From: Drechslerella dactyloides
Lineage: Eukaryota > Ascomycota > Orbiliomycetes > Orbiliales > Orbiliaceae
NCBI GenBank assembly: GCA_020064725.1
Contig: JAGTWJ010000008.1
Span: forward strand, 1,984,001 to 2,048,000
DNA: 64,000 nt
Direction of reading: 5' to 3'
The notes beneath the pieces are model-generated. The model was given only the letters and a program-made list of their open reading frames with translations, was not told where the DNA came from and did no database searches. Position 1 is the stretch's first letter; each line of letters starts with the position of its first letter. Below are positions 34,405 to 44,979 of the stretch, one piece after another. Both the position numbers and the translations under genes were made by a program.

Positions 34405-35727
34405 ATGTCGTCCATACCGGTCTACCTCTTCACTTTCAACTGCGCCCGCCAGCTCATCAACCCACACGCCGTCGCCCCGCACCTCTTCGCCGCCCTCGAC
34501 CCGTCCGCCCCGCCGCCCGCCCTCCTCGCCATCGCCCTGCAGGAAGTCTGCCCGCTCTCCTACGGCCTCCTCGCCGCCGACCGCATATCTCCCTACCTCG
34601 ACCAATGGACCGCCGTCCCGCACCTCGCTACCGCTGCCGCCGCGGCAAACCTACCCGAATACATCCTCGTCGCGCGGGAGAGCATCGGGATGACGGCGCT
34701 GCTGCTCTTCGCAGCCACACCCGAGCGCGTCGCCAACATCCGCTTCGCAGCCGCGGGGTTCGGGCCCACCGGCATCGCGAATAAAGGCGCCGTCGCCGCC
34801 AAATTCACCTACTCCCACCCGCCGTCGACCGCCGTCGAGATCACGATCGTGTCCGCGCATCTCGCCGCGCACGAACACTGCACGGACCAGCGCAATGCGG
34901 ACTGGGAAGCCCTCGTCCGCGGCCTCGTATTCGACACCGCCGCCGGGCAAACCCCTGCACCCTCGCATCCCGGCACCTCGGAAGCCACCCCTCTTCTATC
35001 GAAATCGCAATCGCACCCCGCTATCGATAGCGGTATAGCAAAGCCACCTTCCGCTTCGGGCATCTACTCGCCCGGCGCGCACCTGCTCGTCCTGGGCGAT
35101 CTGAATTACCGCACGTCCGCCACGGCGCCGTCGCCGGGAGACTACGCTTCCGCCTTCCCGCATGCGCCGGCTGACCTCGCCGCCTTCCTCACCCGTGACC
35201 AGCTGTCTGCCGAGCACGGTGCGGGTAATACTCTCCACGGACTAGTCGAGGCACCCGTCACCTTCCCGCCGACGTACAAATACACCTCTTCGAAACGCCA
35301 CACCACCGCCGTCACCGACAAGGATACAGCTGCATCCAAAGCGAACGAATGGAACTGGGCACCGCACCGCTGGCCGTCCTGGTGCGACCGCATCCTCTGG
35401 CTGCCCGTCCCGAACACAAATACATCCGTACAAGACGTCACACCGCACAAATACACGTCCATCCCATCCATCGCATTCTCCGACCACCGTCCCGTCGCGC
35501 TGCACGCTTCCCTACCCGCCGTTGTAGCGACGGATGGTAACGATATCCGCGCGAACCCGCCGTTCGGCGTGAATAGCGACTGGGCGGTGCAGCGGCTGAA
35601 TGCCGTCGCGAGGGAGAGGGCGCTGGGTTATGCGATATTGGGGATGACGACGCCGGGTGGGATTGCCGTTGTGGGGTGTGCTGTTTTCGGCGTGCTGGTG
35701 CTCTGGTGGGCTATCGCTGGGCTGTGA
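34405..35727 (+). CDS. INP54: Phosphatidylinositol-4,5-bisphosphate 5-phosphatase, ER tail-anchored (Inp54 type)
   Basis: Removes the 5-phosphate from PI(4,5)P2; yeast Inp54 does this on the ER through a C-terminal anchor and affects secretion. Single exon, 440 residues. IPPc domain motifs appear in order: FTFNCARQ near the start, ALQEV about 50, GIANKGAV at about 123-130, SAHLAAHE about 150, LGDLNYR at about 231, PSWCDRIL at 324, SDHRPV at 359. Catalytic Asp and His positions are all present. A hydrophobic C-terminal segment (about 406-440, ending VVGCAVFGVLVLWWAIAGL) fits a tail anchor. An Ala/Pro-rich insertion lies at about 175-220. Convergent with the EF-hand/coiled-coil gene. Confidence 0.93.
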   Translation: MSSIPVYLFTFNCARQLINPHAVAPHLFAALDPSAPPPALLAIALQEVCPLSYGLLAADRISPYLDQWTAVPHLATAAAAANLPEYILVARESIGMTALLLFAATPERVANIRFAAAGFGPTGIANKGAVAAKFTYSHPPSTAVEITIVSAHLAAHEHCTDQRNADWEALVRGLVFDTAAGQTPAPSHPGTSEATPLLSKSQSHPAIDSGIAKPPSASGIYSPGAHLLVLGDLNYRTSATAPSPGDYASAFPHAPADLAAFLTRDQLSAEHGAGNTLHGLVEAPVTFPPTYKYTSSKRHTTAVTDKDTAASKANEWNWAPHRWPSWCDRILWLPVPNTNTSVQDVTPHKYTSIPSIAFSDHRPVALHASLPAVVATDGNDIRANPPFGVNSDWAVQRLNAVARERALGYAILGMTTPGGIAVVGCAVFGVLVLWWAIAGL

Positions 35728-36348
35728 TAATCATCATATCCATTTTGAACTACGTGATTTATAGCGTGTCCACAGCTGGTGTTGTGATAATCTTGGGTGG
35801 GTTGACAGGCAGCCATCGCTGGACGGGCGTTCGGAGTAGTGGTGTGGCTGTAGCGTGTTATAATTCCTATCGGTTATATGGGTGCGCATCTTTTAGCTTG
35901 AATTTTTATCGGCGGCGCTGCCGTCTACACTATATATATATATATATCTAGATGGACCGGTTACCTATCATAATCAATCTTTGGAGCACAGTTCGGCTTC
36001 CGTATATATAATGAAGCCCACTATAGGTTATGACGTATAAAATATCTTGGATAACAAGTCGATATGCGCATTAATCGGATATTCATTAGATGGACGTTAC
36101 GATAAACACCAGCAAGCAATTCCAACCGCTCTGAATAATGTAATGTAAGGAAATGTATATGTTACACGCATGCCACGCATACCCCTGCCGACGAATTCCA
36201 AAAAATACCGCAGTCGCGCAAAGTAAAAGTCACAACAGACTCCAACGAACAAATACCAAAATGACAGTGCATAATATAGTATATCTAGACCGCAAAGAAC
36301 GTGACCACCCCTTCACGAATGAATGAATGGATGATTCCACGACGCCCA
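35728..36348. other. Convergent intergenic region
   Basis: About 620 bp between the ends of two convergent genes, expected to hold both 3' UTRs. It contains a (TA)n run at about 35932-35948. No gene is seen. Confidence 0.5.
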
Positions 36349-39283
36349 CTACACGGGAAACCGCACCTGTCCGTACACCAGCCGCTGCAAATCATACTTG
36401 AACACCCGCCACGCCCGACTGCCAAACACGACGCCACTGCCCCCCGGCGCCTTCGGGTACCCCTGCAGACTGTTCAATCGGCGCCACATAGCCTCGTGCG
36501 ACTGCCATTGGTAAGTATACACTGCAATCACAACCGTCATGGCGAACAGCGCGGTGAAGAGCAGCAATAGCAGCCCCACCGCCGCCATATTCGGCTGCGG
36601 GTTGTACTCCACAAACTCCGCCATCTCGTCCTTTTCCCCTTTTTCAGCGACGGTCTTGCGCATGCGGAGCTTGCGGGAGACGGTGATGCGCAGCCAGGTT
36701 TGCAGCCAGTAGGTCGTGTAGTTGATGTAGGCGACCGGGTCGTCGCCAGGTATGAATTTCTCCTTGACGACGGTGCGGCGGCGGTGGGTGCTGTTGGCTT
36801 CGCCGAGGGCTTTGAAGCGCTCGATGACGGCGGACTGCACGCCGATAAGCTTGCTGAGTTCCTCTAGCTGCTGCCGCGTCAGCTCCGCGCCGCGCGCGAG
36901 TTCTTCGTATTCGGCGATCTTGCGCAGGCCGTCTTCGTCCATGGAGAATTCCAGCGGCGGGATAGGTGGCAGCGGGGCCTCGAGCGCGTCTTGCAGGGCT
37001 GCGTGCGGCGGGAGGGTGACGTCGGTCTGCGCGACGGCGGTGAACATTGGCACGGGGGGTTCGTCGGACTGCATGTCCGTGCCGCAGGAGGTCGTGGCGG
37101 TGACGGGAGGGTTGGCCTGCGTGCCGCGGTCGGTGGTGTCGACGATGCGTTCGACGAGCTGGAAGGGCTCGTCCGCGGTGTCCGGGATGCCGGACGCGTC
37201 GATGACGGGCTTCTTCTGCGCGGCGGCCTTCTTACGTCGCTTGATGGTCTTGGTCGTCGTGACGACTTCCTCCTCCTCGCCGTCGTCTTCTCCGTCTTCC
37301 TCTTCCTCATCGTCGACGCCCGCGCCTTCGAGCTCGTCGCTGAGCACGCCGAGAGCGCCGGGGCCCATGCTGTCGCGGTTGCCGCCCTTAGCGCCGGCGA
37401 CGCGGGCGGGATTAATGCCCGACATGAGCATCTCGATGTCCAGCTGGCGGCTATTCAGCTCGGACTTGAGCCGCTCGATCTCGTACTCGCGGTCCTTCTG
37501 CTCTTCGCGCAGGTCCTTGATCTGCTTGTGCAGGCCCGTGATCAGGTCGGCCTTGCGCTGCAGGGACGCGCGCTGGATCTCGACTTCCTCCTTCTGCGCC
37601 ATGACGGTCTGCAGGTCGGCGGTCAGCGCCTCGACGCGGCGGAGCGCATCGGCGGCCTGCTGCGCGTACCGCTGGTTCTCCTGGCTCAGGGAGAGGATGT
37701 TCTCGCGGTCGAGGTTGTGCTGGTGGTGGAAGCGCTCGAGGTCTCGCTTGGCGTCGGATATCTGGTCGAGGTAGACGGCCGCTTCGGCCCTCAGTTCGTC
37801 TTTCTCCTTGTTCAGCTCGACCGTCTCGCGGCGCCGGCCTTCCAGCTCCCCGCGCATGCGGCCGAGCTCGTCGTTGAGGTTTGTGATCTCGTCTTCGAAT
37901 TCCTCGCGGTTGCGCTCGGCGCGGTGGCGCAGGTCGGAGAGTTCTTGCTCCTTTTCGATGAAGTCCAGTTGTTTTTGGCGGAGCTCGCGGTGCACGGCGG
38001 CCAGGTCGGCCTCGAGGTGCGCGGAGGTGTTGAACCCGGGGGAGCCGACGGCGCTTCTACCGCCGGGGAACTCGCCGAAGGAGAGGGAGGACTGCGCTGG
38101 GCTGGTCACCGGCGGGCTGAAGTAGCCGTGGCCGGGCTTCTTCGAGTGGCCGGCTGGTGTTGACGAGGCGAGAAAGTTGCCGGTGAGCTCGACGGTGGGT
38201 TCTCTGGATTGGAGGTCGCTCATGACGTCTTCGTCTTCGTCGTCGTCGCCCATTGGGTTCGAGTTGACGGATTGCTGTCTGCGCGGGCCGACTGGACGGG
38301 CAAAGGCGCCCGCGAAGGGCGTGCGGCGTTCGGGGCTGATGGCGAGCGGCCGGTGGGGCGTGCCCTCGGGCACCTGGGCGGCGACGAGACGTCCTCTGAA
38401 GCTGGAGACCTCGCCGTTCTGCGGGAAGGTTCCCTGGCGACGCTCGTTGAGTTCCTGGGTGATGTCCTTGCCGGCGATTGCCTTGTAGAAGGTCTTGGTT
38501 TCGTCCTTGCTGATGTAGATTGAGGTGTCGGACTGGGACATGACCTGCTGCATCATCGCGGCCATCTGTTCGCGGACGCCGGGCTGGAGGAGGTGTTCGG
38601 AGAGGGGCGGCAGCTGGTCCTGCAGGGCGTCGAAGAAGTGCAGAAAGTCGGCCATCGGGATCTAGGAGCGTTAGCTGAATTGCATGTAGGTGAAACGACA
38701 AGGGGGCACCTACGTGATTGTCGCCGTTCTTGTCGTATTTTTTGAACGCCTGCTCGAAGATCTTCTCGGACGTGTGTTCATTCTCGCTGGCGGAGGACTC
38801 GTCCTCGGAGGCGCCGGCTCCGGCGATGGAGATGGACTTGCGACTCTTCATCTTGGAGCGCCGCGCGGTGGACGATCTGCCCTTGGAGCCCTTGCCGGCG
38901 TTGGCGGGAGTCAAGGGAGGAGGGCTGCCGCGCTCGCGGTCGCCGCTGCCGTGGCTTCTGGTGGAGTTTTTGCGCGCTCTGGCAGCGGCGGTGGGCGAGG
39001 CTGGGTCGGGTTCGTCGTCGTCGTCGTCGTCGACGGCAGCAAAAGCGGCGGAGATGCTGGCGGGATTCGGGCGGGCTGGCGGCGACGCGTAGCGGGAGGC
39101 CTTGATGGTGCCGTGGGTCTCGGATGTAGGAGTGGCCTTGGGGAAGAGGGCGGGATGGACGGCGCGACGGGGGGTGCCGCTTTTTGAGGAGCCGTCGGAG
39201 AGGACGCTGTCGATGGAGGTGTCGTGGTTGTGGTTGTAGTGGTTGTGGCCAGCAGGGCTGCCGGCGCCGAGTGGGTCGGCCAT
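36349..39283 (-). CDS. EF-hand / coiled-coil protein with C-terminal membrane anchor
   Basis: Function not established; the layout suggests a calcium-responsive tether anchored in the ER or nuclear envelope. Exons 39283-38714 and 38661-36349 with a 52-nt intron (GTAGGT to CTAG); 960 residues. Residues 1-165 are disordered, rich in Ser, Pro and Asp. A canonical EF-hand loop DKNGDNHIPMAD lies at about 184-195, and the intron falls inside the loop after NH. Then a long coiled coil at about 405-615 (heptads of Leu with Glu/Arg/Lys), an acidic stretch (EEEEDGEDDGEEEE), a second helical region with RRRTVVKEKF, and a transmembrane helix at about 882-905 (GLLLLLFTALFAMTVVIAV). A 50-residue end follows, RRLNSLQGYPKAP to VYGQVRFPV. 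A coiled coil plus an anchor near the C-terminus recalls KASH proteins, but the end does not show a clear KASH motif. Confidence 0.85.
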
Positions 39284-40804
39284 GGCGACGGAGCAGGACA
39301 ACAAAACGGGGCTGCAGCGAGACGAATCGGGATGTAATTAAGCAGCCGGCGGTCGTGCCGCGATGTTATTGGAGGGTCGAGATATGGGGACGGGGCCGGG
39401 GCAGGCGGCGTGACCGCGCGCGCGAGCGGCCGAAGGAAGGCAATGAAACGTGAGGAAGGCCGTGGCGTGCGCTGGAGGCATGCAGATCGGGCGGCGTGGG
39501 GCCTTCCAGCGGCGTCGCGTGCTGTGTTCCGTGCTTGTGGTGATGAGATGAGGGACCGCCGGGCGACGGAGGCAGCAGGGCTGCAGCCACGGTGGCGGTG
39601 ACGATGCCGAGCGATGGAAATGCGGTGATGGTAGAGATGATGTTGGAGGTGAGGTTGGAGGTGATGGCGATGGAGGAGGAGTGATTGTTTACTGTAGCAC
39701 AAGCTGAGGCTGCTTTAATTTGCGGACGTGAAAAGGCAAGCAGCAAAAGAGGAAACCGCCAACATCACTTCATCTTATACTACTTGTATCCCGGCGGCCA
39801 TGCGACGAGACGTCCCTCGAAGACAAGAAGGATACATCCCTACGCGTGGGCGCTAGCTCGCGTCGACGGCTTTTGTAAATATTGGTTAGCTTCTCGCGTA
39901 GACCATGCGCAGTCAATTGACTTTTGGCATCTCGCGTTCCGTCATGCGCCTCCAAGCGGGTATTTACAATCAGTATCTTTTTACAAGCTGCTTACATCTC
40001 GACGTATTATACGCCGGTTTGACTGGAGTTTTATTCAACTGTGTATGTATTTATATATGTATCATGTCTGTATGGATGTGTATATCGTCGACGGCCTCGT
40101 CGAAGGCACGTGGTGGAATTGCGGTCTGTGGCTGTGGGAATGCCGGGAAGGGCGCCTGCAGGTCGCCTGTTTTCCCACTGAAGCCCGGGACGATTGCAGC
40201 CGTGATCATGCACCTGGGAAGCTTGCCAATGCGCTAGCTGCACGGCATCCGGACGCATGAGAAGGCCCTCCTCGTGGTGGTGATGTTGTGATGCAGTCAT
40301 TACCAGGAGTCTTATATTGGCAGCGAGGCTGTACTCACTGTGGGGACTGGCCCTTCAGCTGCTCCCAATTGAACACCACCACCAAACATCATAAACCACC
40401 AGCCCTTCACATCGCGATAGTCTGCCCCCATACCGACCATCCGCTCTCCCCGGCATCAGCGTCTCGATCTCTCTCGACGACAGCAGTCTGCTGAGAGCGG
40501 CGGTGACTAAGCACGGACCGGCTAGTTCCTGCTGCATGCAGCTGTGCATCCCGCCAGCCAACCAACATCGCCGCCCGCCGCCCAGCTCCGTCGTCCGCTC
40601 CCCCATCCGGTCCTCCATCCCGAGCTTCACCTCCACCTCTCTCCTTCCTTCCTTCCTTCCTTCCTTCCTTCCTTCTTCTCTCCCGCTCATCCTCCTCTTC
40701 TACCCGCCTCCGTCTAGATACTCATCTTCTTTTATCACATCCAGCCATCGTGTGAGATTCTCCGGGAAGGTGACACGCGGAGCAGCTTGCCCGCTCGAGC
40801 CGAC
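39284..40804. promoter_or_regulatory. Divergent promoter region between the coiled-coil and RabGAP genes
   Basis: About 1.5 kb without a supportable gene, holding two promoters. A (TTCC)n run lies at about 40642-40676, some 130 bp before the RabGAP start, in a pyrimidine-rich leader. The 191-codon frame near 39.7-40.3 kb has no family resemblance. Confidence 0.5.
40642..40676 (+). repeat. (TTCC)n tetranucleotide repeat in the RabGAP leader
   Basis: Eight or more consecutive TTCC units inside a C/T-rich stretch upstream of the start codon at 40805. Pyrimidine tracts are common next to fungal transcription starts. Confidence 0.85.
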
Positions 40805-43800
40805 ATGCTCTCCCTCTCCTCCCTCCTCTCCAAGGCCTCGTCCTTGATCGATCCCAACCTCCTGCCCCCCTCGCTCCTCAACCAGGTCAATGGCTCCTCC
40901 GCCCCCGACGGCCAGACCCCCGCCGACCTCTTCCGCTCCAACTTTCGTCTCCCGGACTCGGAAAACCCCCTCGCCGTCATCCCCTGCGAGCTCAGCCTGC
41001 CCACCGGCGAGCACTACTTTGGCCGCCTCCACCTCTCCGAGTCCTTCCTCTGCTTCTCCTCCACCGCCCCGTCCTCCACCGGCTCTTCCTCTTCGACCTC
41101 CTCCTCCTCCTCGGCCACCGCCGGACCCCCCAGCTGCGGCTTCACCTTACCCCTCGTCGCCATCCGCCGCGTCGAACGTCTCCACTCCCGGAGCTACCTC
41201 TTCGCCCTCGCCGTCACAACATGGCACAACGACCAGAAGCTCACCCTCCAGTTCAATTCCCTCCGCTCCACCTGCGAGAAGTTCTGCGAAGCCCTCAAGA
41301 AGAACCTCCGCAGCCAGATGAGCGAAATGAAGAACCTGCGCATGCTCGTCGGCAGCTGCTACTCCGAATGGCTCGTCACCGGCGGCAAGACCAAGGACGG
41401 CGTCAAGGAAGAACCCGACGCCGGCCTCGGCATGGTCTGGAGATACCCCGGCGACGCCAAAAAGCTGCGCGACAGGAGCAAGATGCGCCTCTGGGCTGAA
41501 TATCTACGGGGTATACCAGTCGTCTTTCTCGCACCCTGAACACCCCGCTAATCAATGCCGCAGAGAATGGCAGGAACATCACCCTGATACGCCAGCCCAC
41601 CTTCCACAAGCTCATCCGCGTCGGATTGCCAAACGTACGCCCTCTATCTCTCTCTTTATATATCCCACCGTCGAGGCACCCAGCTAACGATGATATAGAG
41701 ACTCCGAGGCGAAATATGGGAATTGACATCCGGCTCGCTCTACCGTCGCCTCTACAGCCCCACTCTATACACGGACACTCTCACCGAGTTCTCCGGCCGC
41801 CATTCCCTCTCCATAGACGAGATCGAAAAGGACCTCAATCGCAGCCTGCCCGAGTATCCCGGATTTCAGAGCGAGGAGGGCATCGGCAGACTGCGTCGAG
41901 TCCTGAGCGCCTACAGCTGGCGCAATCCCGACGTCGGATACTGCCAAGCCATGAACATTGTCGTTGCAGCTCTTCTCATGTGGGTTCCCAGAATGCCGCC
42001 TGCCCCACTACTACCAACCTGAACGTGTGCTAAAGAATGGATCTGCAGATACATGTCGGAGACCCAGGCGTTCTTCCTGCTGTCCACGCTCTGTGATCGG
42101 CTCGTGCCGGGTTACTACTCCCAAACCATGTACGGCACCCTGCTCGACCAGCGGGTCTTCGAGTCCCTCGTCGAGAAGACCATGCCCATCCTGTGGGAGC
42201 ACCTCGTCAAGTCCGACGTCCAGCTGTCCGTCGTATCCCTGCCGTGGTTCCTCTCCCTCTTTATAAATTCCATGCCTCTGGTCTTTGCCTTCAGAGTCCT
42301 CGACGTCTTCTTCCTCGAGGGTCCGAAGGTCCTCTTCCAAGTCGGCCTCGCCATCCTAAGAATCAATGGTGAAGAACTCCTCGACGTTACCGACGACGGC
42401 GCGTTTATCAGCATCCTAAAGAACTACTTTCTGCGGCTCGACGAGAGCGCCCATCCGCGAAGCGACAACGAGAAGCTCAGGGCCGTCACCCGCTTCCAAG
42501 AGCTCATGGTCGTCGCATTCCGCGAGTTCTCCGGGATCACGGAGCAGACCATCACCGACCAGCGCCAAAAACACAAGGACGGCGTCCTCTCCTCCATCGA
42601 ATCGTTCGCCAAACGCACGACCATCCGGAACCTCGGTCCCGAAAGCAAGCGGCTCTCGACTAACGACCTCGGCTATATATACGACAGGTTCTACAAGGTT
42701 CTCTACGAACGCCAGGAACGCCTCGCAGCGATAGAAGCCGAGAAGGAGCGCTTGAGCGAAAAAAAGATCGCGGGCTCCGCGCGGAGCATCAGCGAGAAGA
42801 GCATGAACGAGAAAGGACGGATCGGGCTCGGCCCATCCTCCCAGCTGATGGACTACGACTACTTTCGCGAATTCCTCGCCGGCATCGCAAAATGGGCCAT
42901 CGCGGACACGCCATCGCAGCTGCAAACTCCCAGTATGAGCAGCAGCTCCCTAGAAACGCAATGGGGCTCCAACGGGCGAAAGAAGAGCATCAACCTGAGC
43001 CCGTGGGGCGACAATGCCGAGCCGGCGGACCACGAGTTCATGCAGCGGCTCTTCCGGCGCTGGGACGCGGACTTCCGCTCCGGCCTGTCGCTGCAGGACG
43101 TCGTAGCGGGCCTCGCGGGGATCAAGGGCAAGAAGGACATCATGGAGAGCATCAGCTACTTTTTCGAGCTGTACGATGACGACGGCGACGGCAGGGTTGA
43201 CCGCGAGGGGATCCTGCGCATCAGCGAAGCACTGCTCTTCATAACCCGCAGAGGGTGGGAAACGCCGCTCGGAATCGGAGACCAGAGCCGCGGCCCGGAA
43301 GGTAGAACCACGGACCCGTTCCTGAACTCTGTCAGCGGGTTTATCCGCCGGTGCTTCGAGTATGCCGACCCGGACCATGCGTCCAGGCATGAGACCAACA
43401 CGGGTGTCGAAGGCATGGACGAGCTGGTCGACCTGCTGGATCTCGCATCGGACGACGAGGACGACGAAGAGGAAGACGAAGACGCGGAGCCCAAGTCGCC
43501 CGTCAAGGAGAAGAAGCCCGCCGCCAAAGACGGCACCGACGACTCGGACCCCGACAATGGCAACAACACCAAGCCGTCGGCCATGTCCGCGAACGCGGCA
43601 CTCGACCCCGCGAACCCACTGCACATCACCCTCCCGACCTTCCGGATGATCGTGCTCGCCGACGAGGTGCTCGAGTACTTTTTCGAATCCGGCTTCGCGG
43701 ACTCCATCGCCCTCTCGACAGACGGGCCCAAGACGCCCGGCGGCCGCAGCTCCAGCAGCAGCTTCGGCGCCTTCGGCGCTGCTGCCGGTGCCGGCGCAGG

Positions 43801-44209
43801 CATCGCAGGTGCGAAGGGTCTCCGTGGCGTCCTCGACAATATCGTCAACGACGGCCTCCGCGTCGCGCAGGAGGTGCGCCGCCGCATGGACGAGGCACAG
43901 AAGGAGCTCGAGCGCAACGCCGTACCCGGCAAATACAAGGACGACGAAGACGAGGACGGCGGCGACGGCGATGCGAAGAGCATCATGGAGCGGGACCGCG
44001 ACCTGCTGAAGGACGCGGAGGCGAGCGTGGTGGACGAGGCGGCGAAGGAGCTGGACAAGGCCGAAGTGAAGGACGACGCGGAGGCGGACGGGGTCGTGGT
44101 GGCAGTGCCGCAGAGTCCGACGATATCGATGGCGACGACGAAGGTTGGGAATGGCTCGGAGAGTCCGACGAGCTCGATTGCGACGCGGGTGGAGTTTGAT
44201 GCGAGTTAG
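40805..44209 (+). CDS. GYP2: GRAM-TBC-EF-hand Rab GTPase-activating protein (Gyp2/TBC1D8-9 type)
   Basis: Speeds GTP hydrolysis by Rab GTPases in endosome-Golgi traffic. Exons: 40805-41510, 41564-41634, 41699-41979, 42049-44209; introns 53, 64 and 69 nt, all in phase; 1072 residues. A GRAM domain at about 45-170 holds a Ser-rich insertion. The TBC domain spans about 255-490 and has both catalytic fingers: IEKDLNR (IxxDxxR) at about 301-307 and GYCQ (YxQ) near 339. LLIYMSETQAFFLLSTLCDR and LPWFLSLF are typical. An EF-hand with loop DDDGDGRVDREG starts near 728. After a very acidic stretch the tail is Ala/Gly-rich, then helical and charged. The start ATG is the first in frame and gives LLSKASSLIDP. 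Yeast Gyp2 lacks some of this C-terminal extension. Confidence 0.94.
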
Positions 44210-44979
44210 GGGTTGTAGATTTGCGAGTATCTGGTGTTATCTCTTTTTTTTTGTTGTCATCGTTATCATTCGACTTTATGGATGCAGGCGGGGTGTTTTT
44301 TTATGACGGCTATCTCTATCTGGGGAGGGAACTAATCTCTGCTGATTTGTGTCGACGAGCTTGAGTTTTTTCTGTATTCATTCCATTATTGGCGTTAGCT
44401 GGAGCTATTGGTAAGGTGATAGTTAACAAATTATCTTGACTGTCAGATCGCTGTTTTCCCGAGATATATATTCTTCGATTGGTTGGAATAAATACTATGT
44501 ATCAACTACGGCAATGTACTCGCAGATATGCATATATGTATTGCAATTGACGAGGAGCCGGTGAGCTAATTACGATTATAATTACAATCCCAATCGGTTT
44601 CCAGCCTCATCGAAGCACAGAGACAGACAGAAAGAGAGAGAGAGAAGATACAAGTGCCAGAATTAGGGCAAGAAAGAGACCAGAGGTAACGACTAGATAT
44701 CGATATCGGTATGGTGGAATGCTAAGAATTCGAACAAGACGACTTGTACAGACATGTGCACTATAGCGGTAGGTATCATGGAGACAAGCGAGTCGACACC
44801 CAATTCATAGCAGCAGTAGTAGATAAAAAAGGCCTCTTTTTTCCCTTCTCTTAAATCGATCGACCAAACCACAGTGACCACCACCAACCAGCAAGTGAGT
44901 AGATAAGTAAAGAAGTGAGTAAGTATTAACCGTATGAGAAAAAATGAATCGTTCAATGGAAAAATGAAATCTATCGATA
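44210..44979. other. Convergent intergenic region
   Basis: About 770 bp between the ends of the RabGAP and the dynein gene. It contains an ACAG/AGAG purine run at about 44617-44645. A 96-codon frame on the minus strand (44693-44983) is hydrophobic but overlaps the dynein gene end and is not credible. Confidence 0.5.

Noticed and set aside
36752..38163. Plus-strand frames of 340 and 390 codons opposite the EF-hand/coiled-coil gene
   Set aside because: Both are antisense shadows of the coiled-coil gene; their Ser- or Val/Leu-rich composition mirrors the sense codons.
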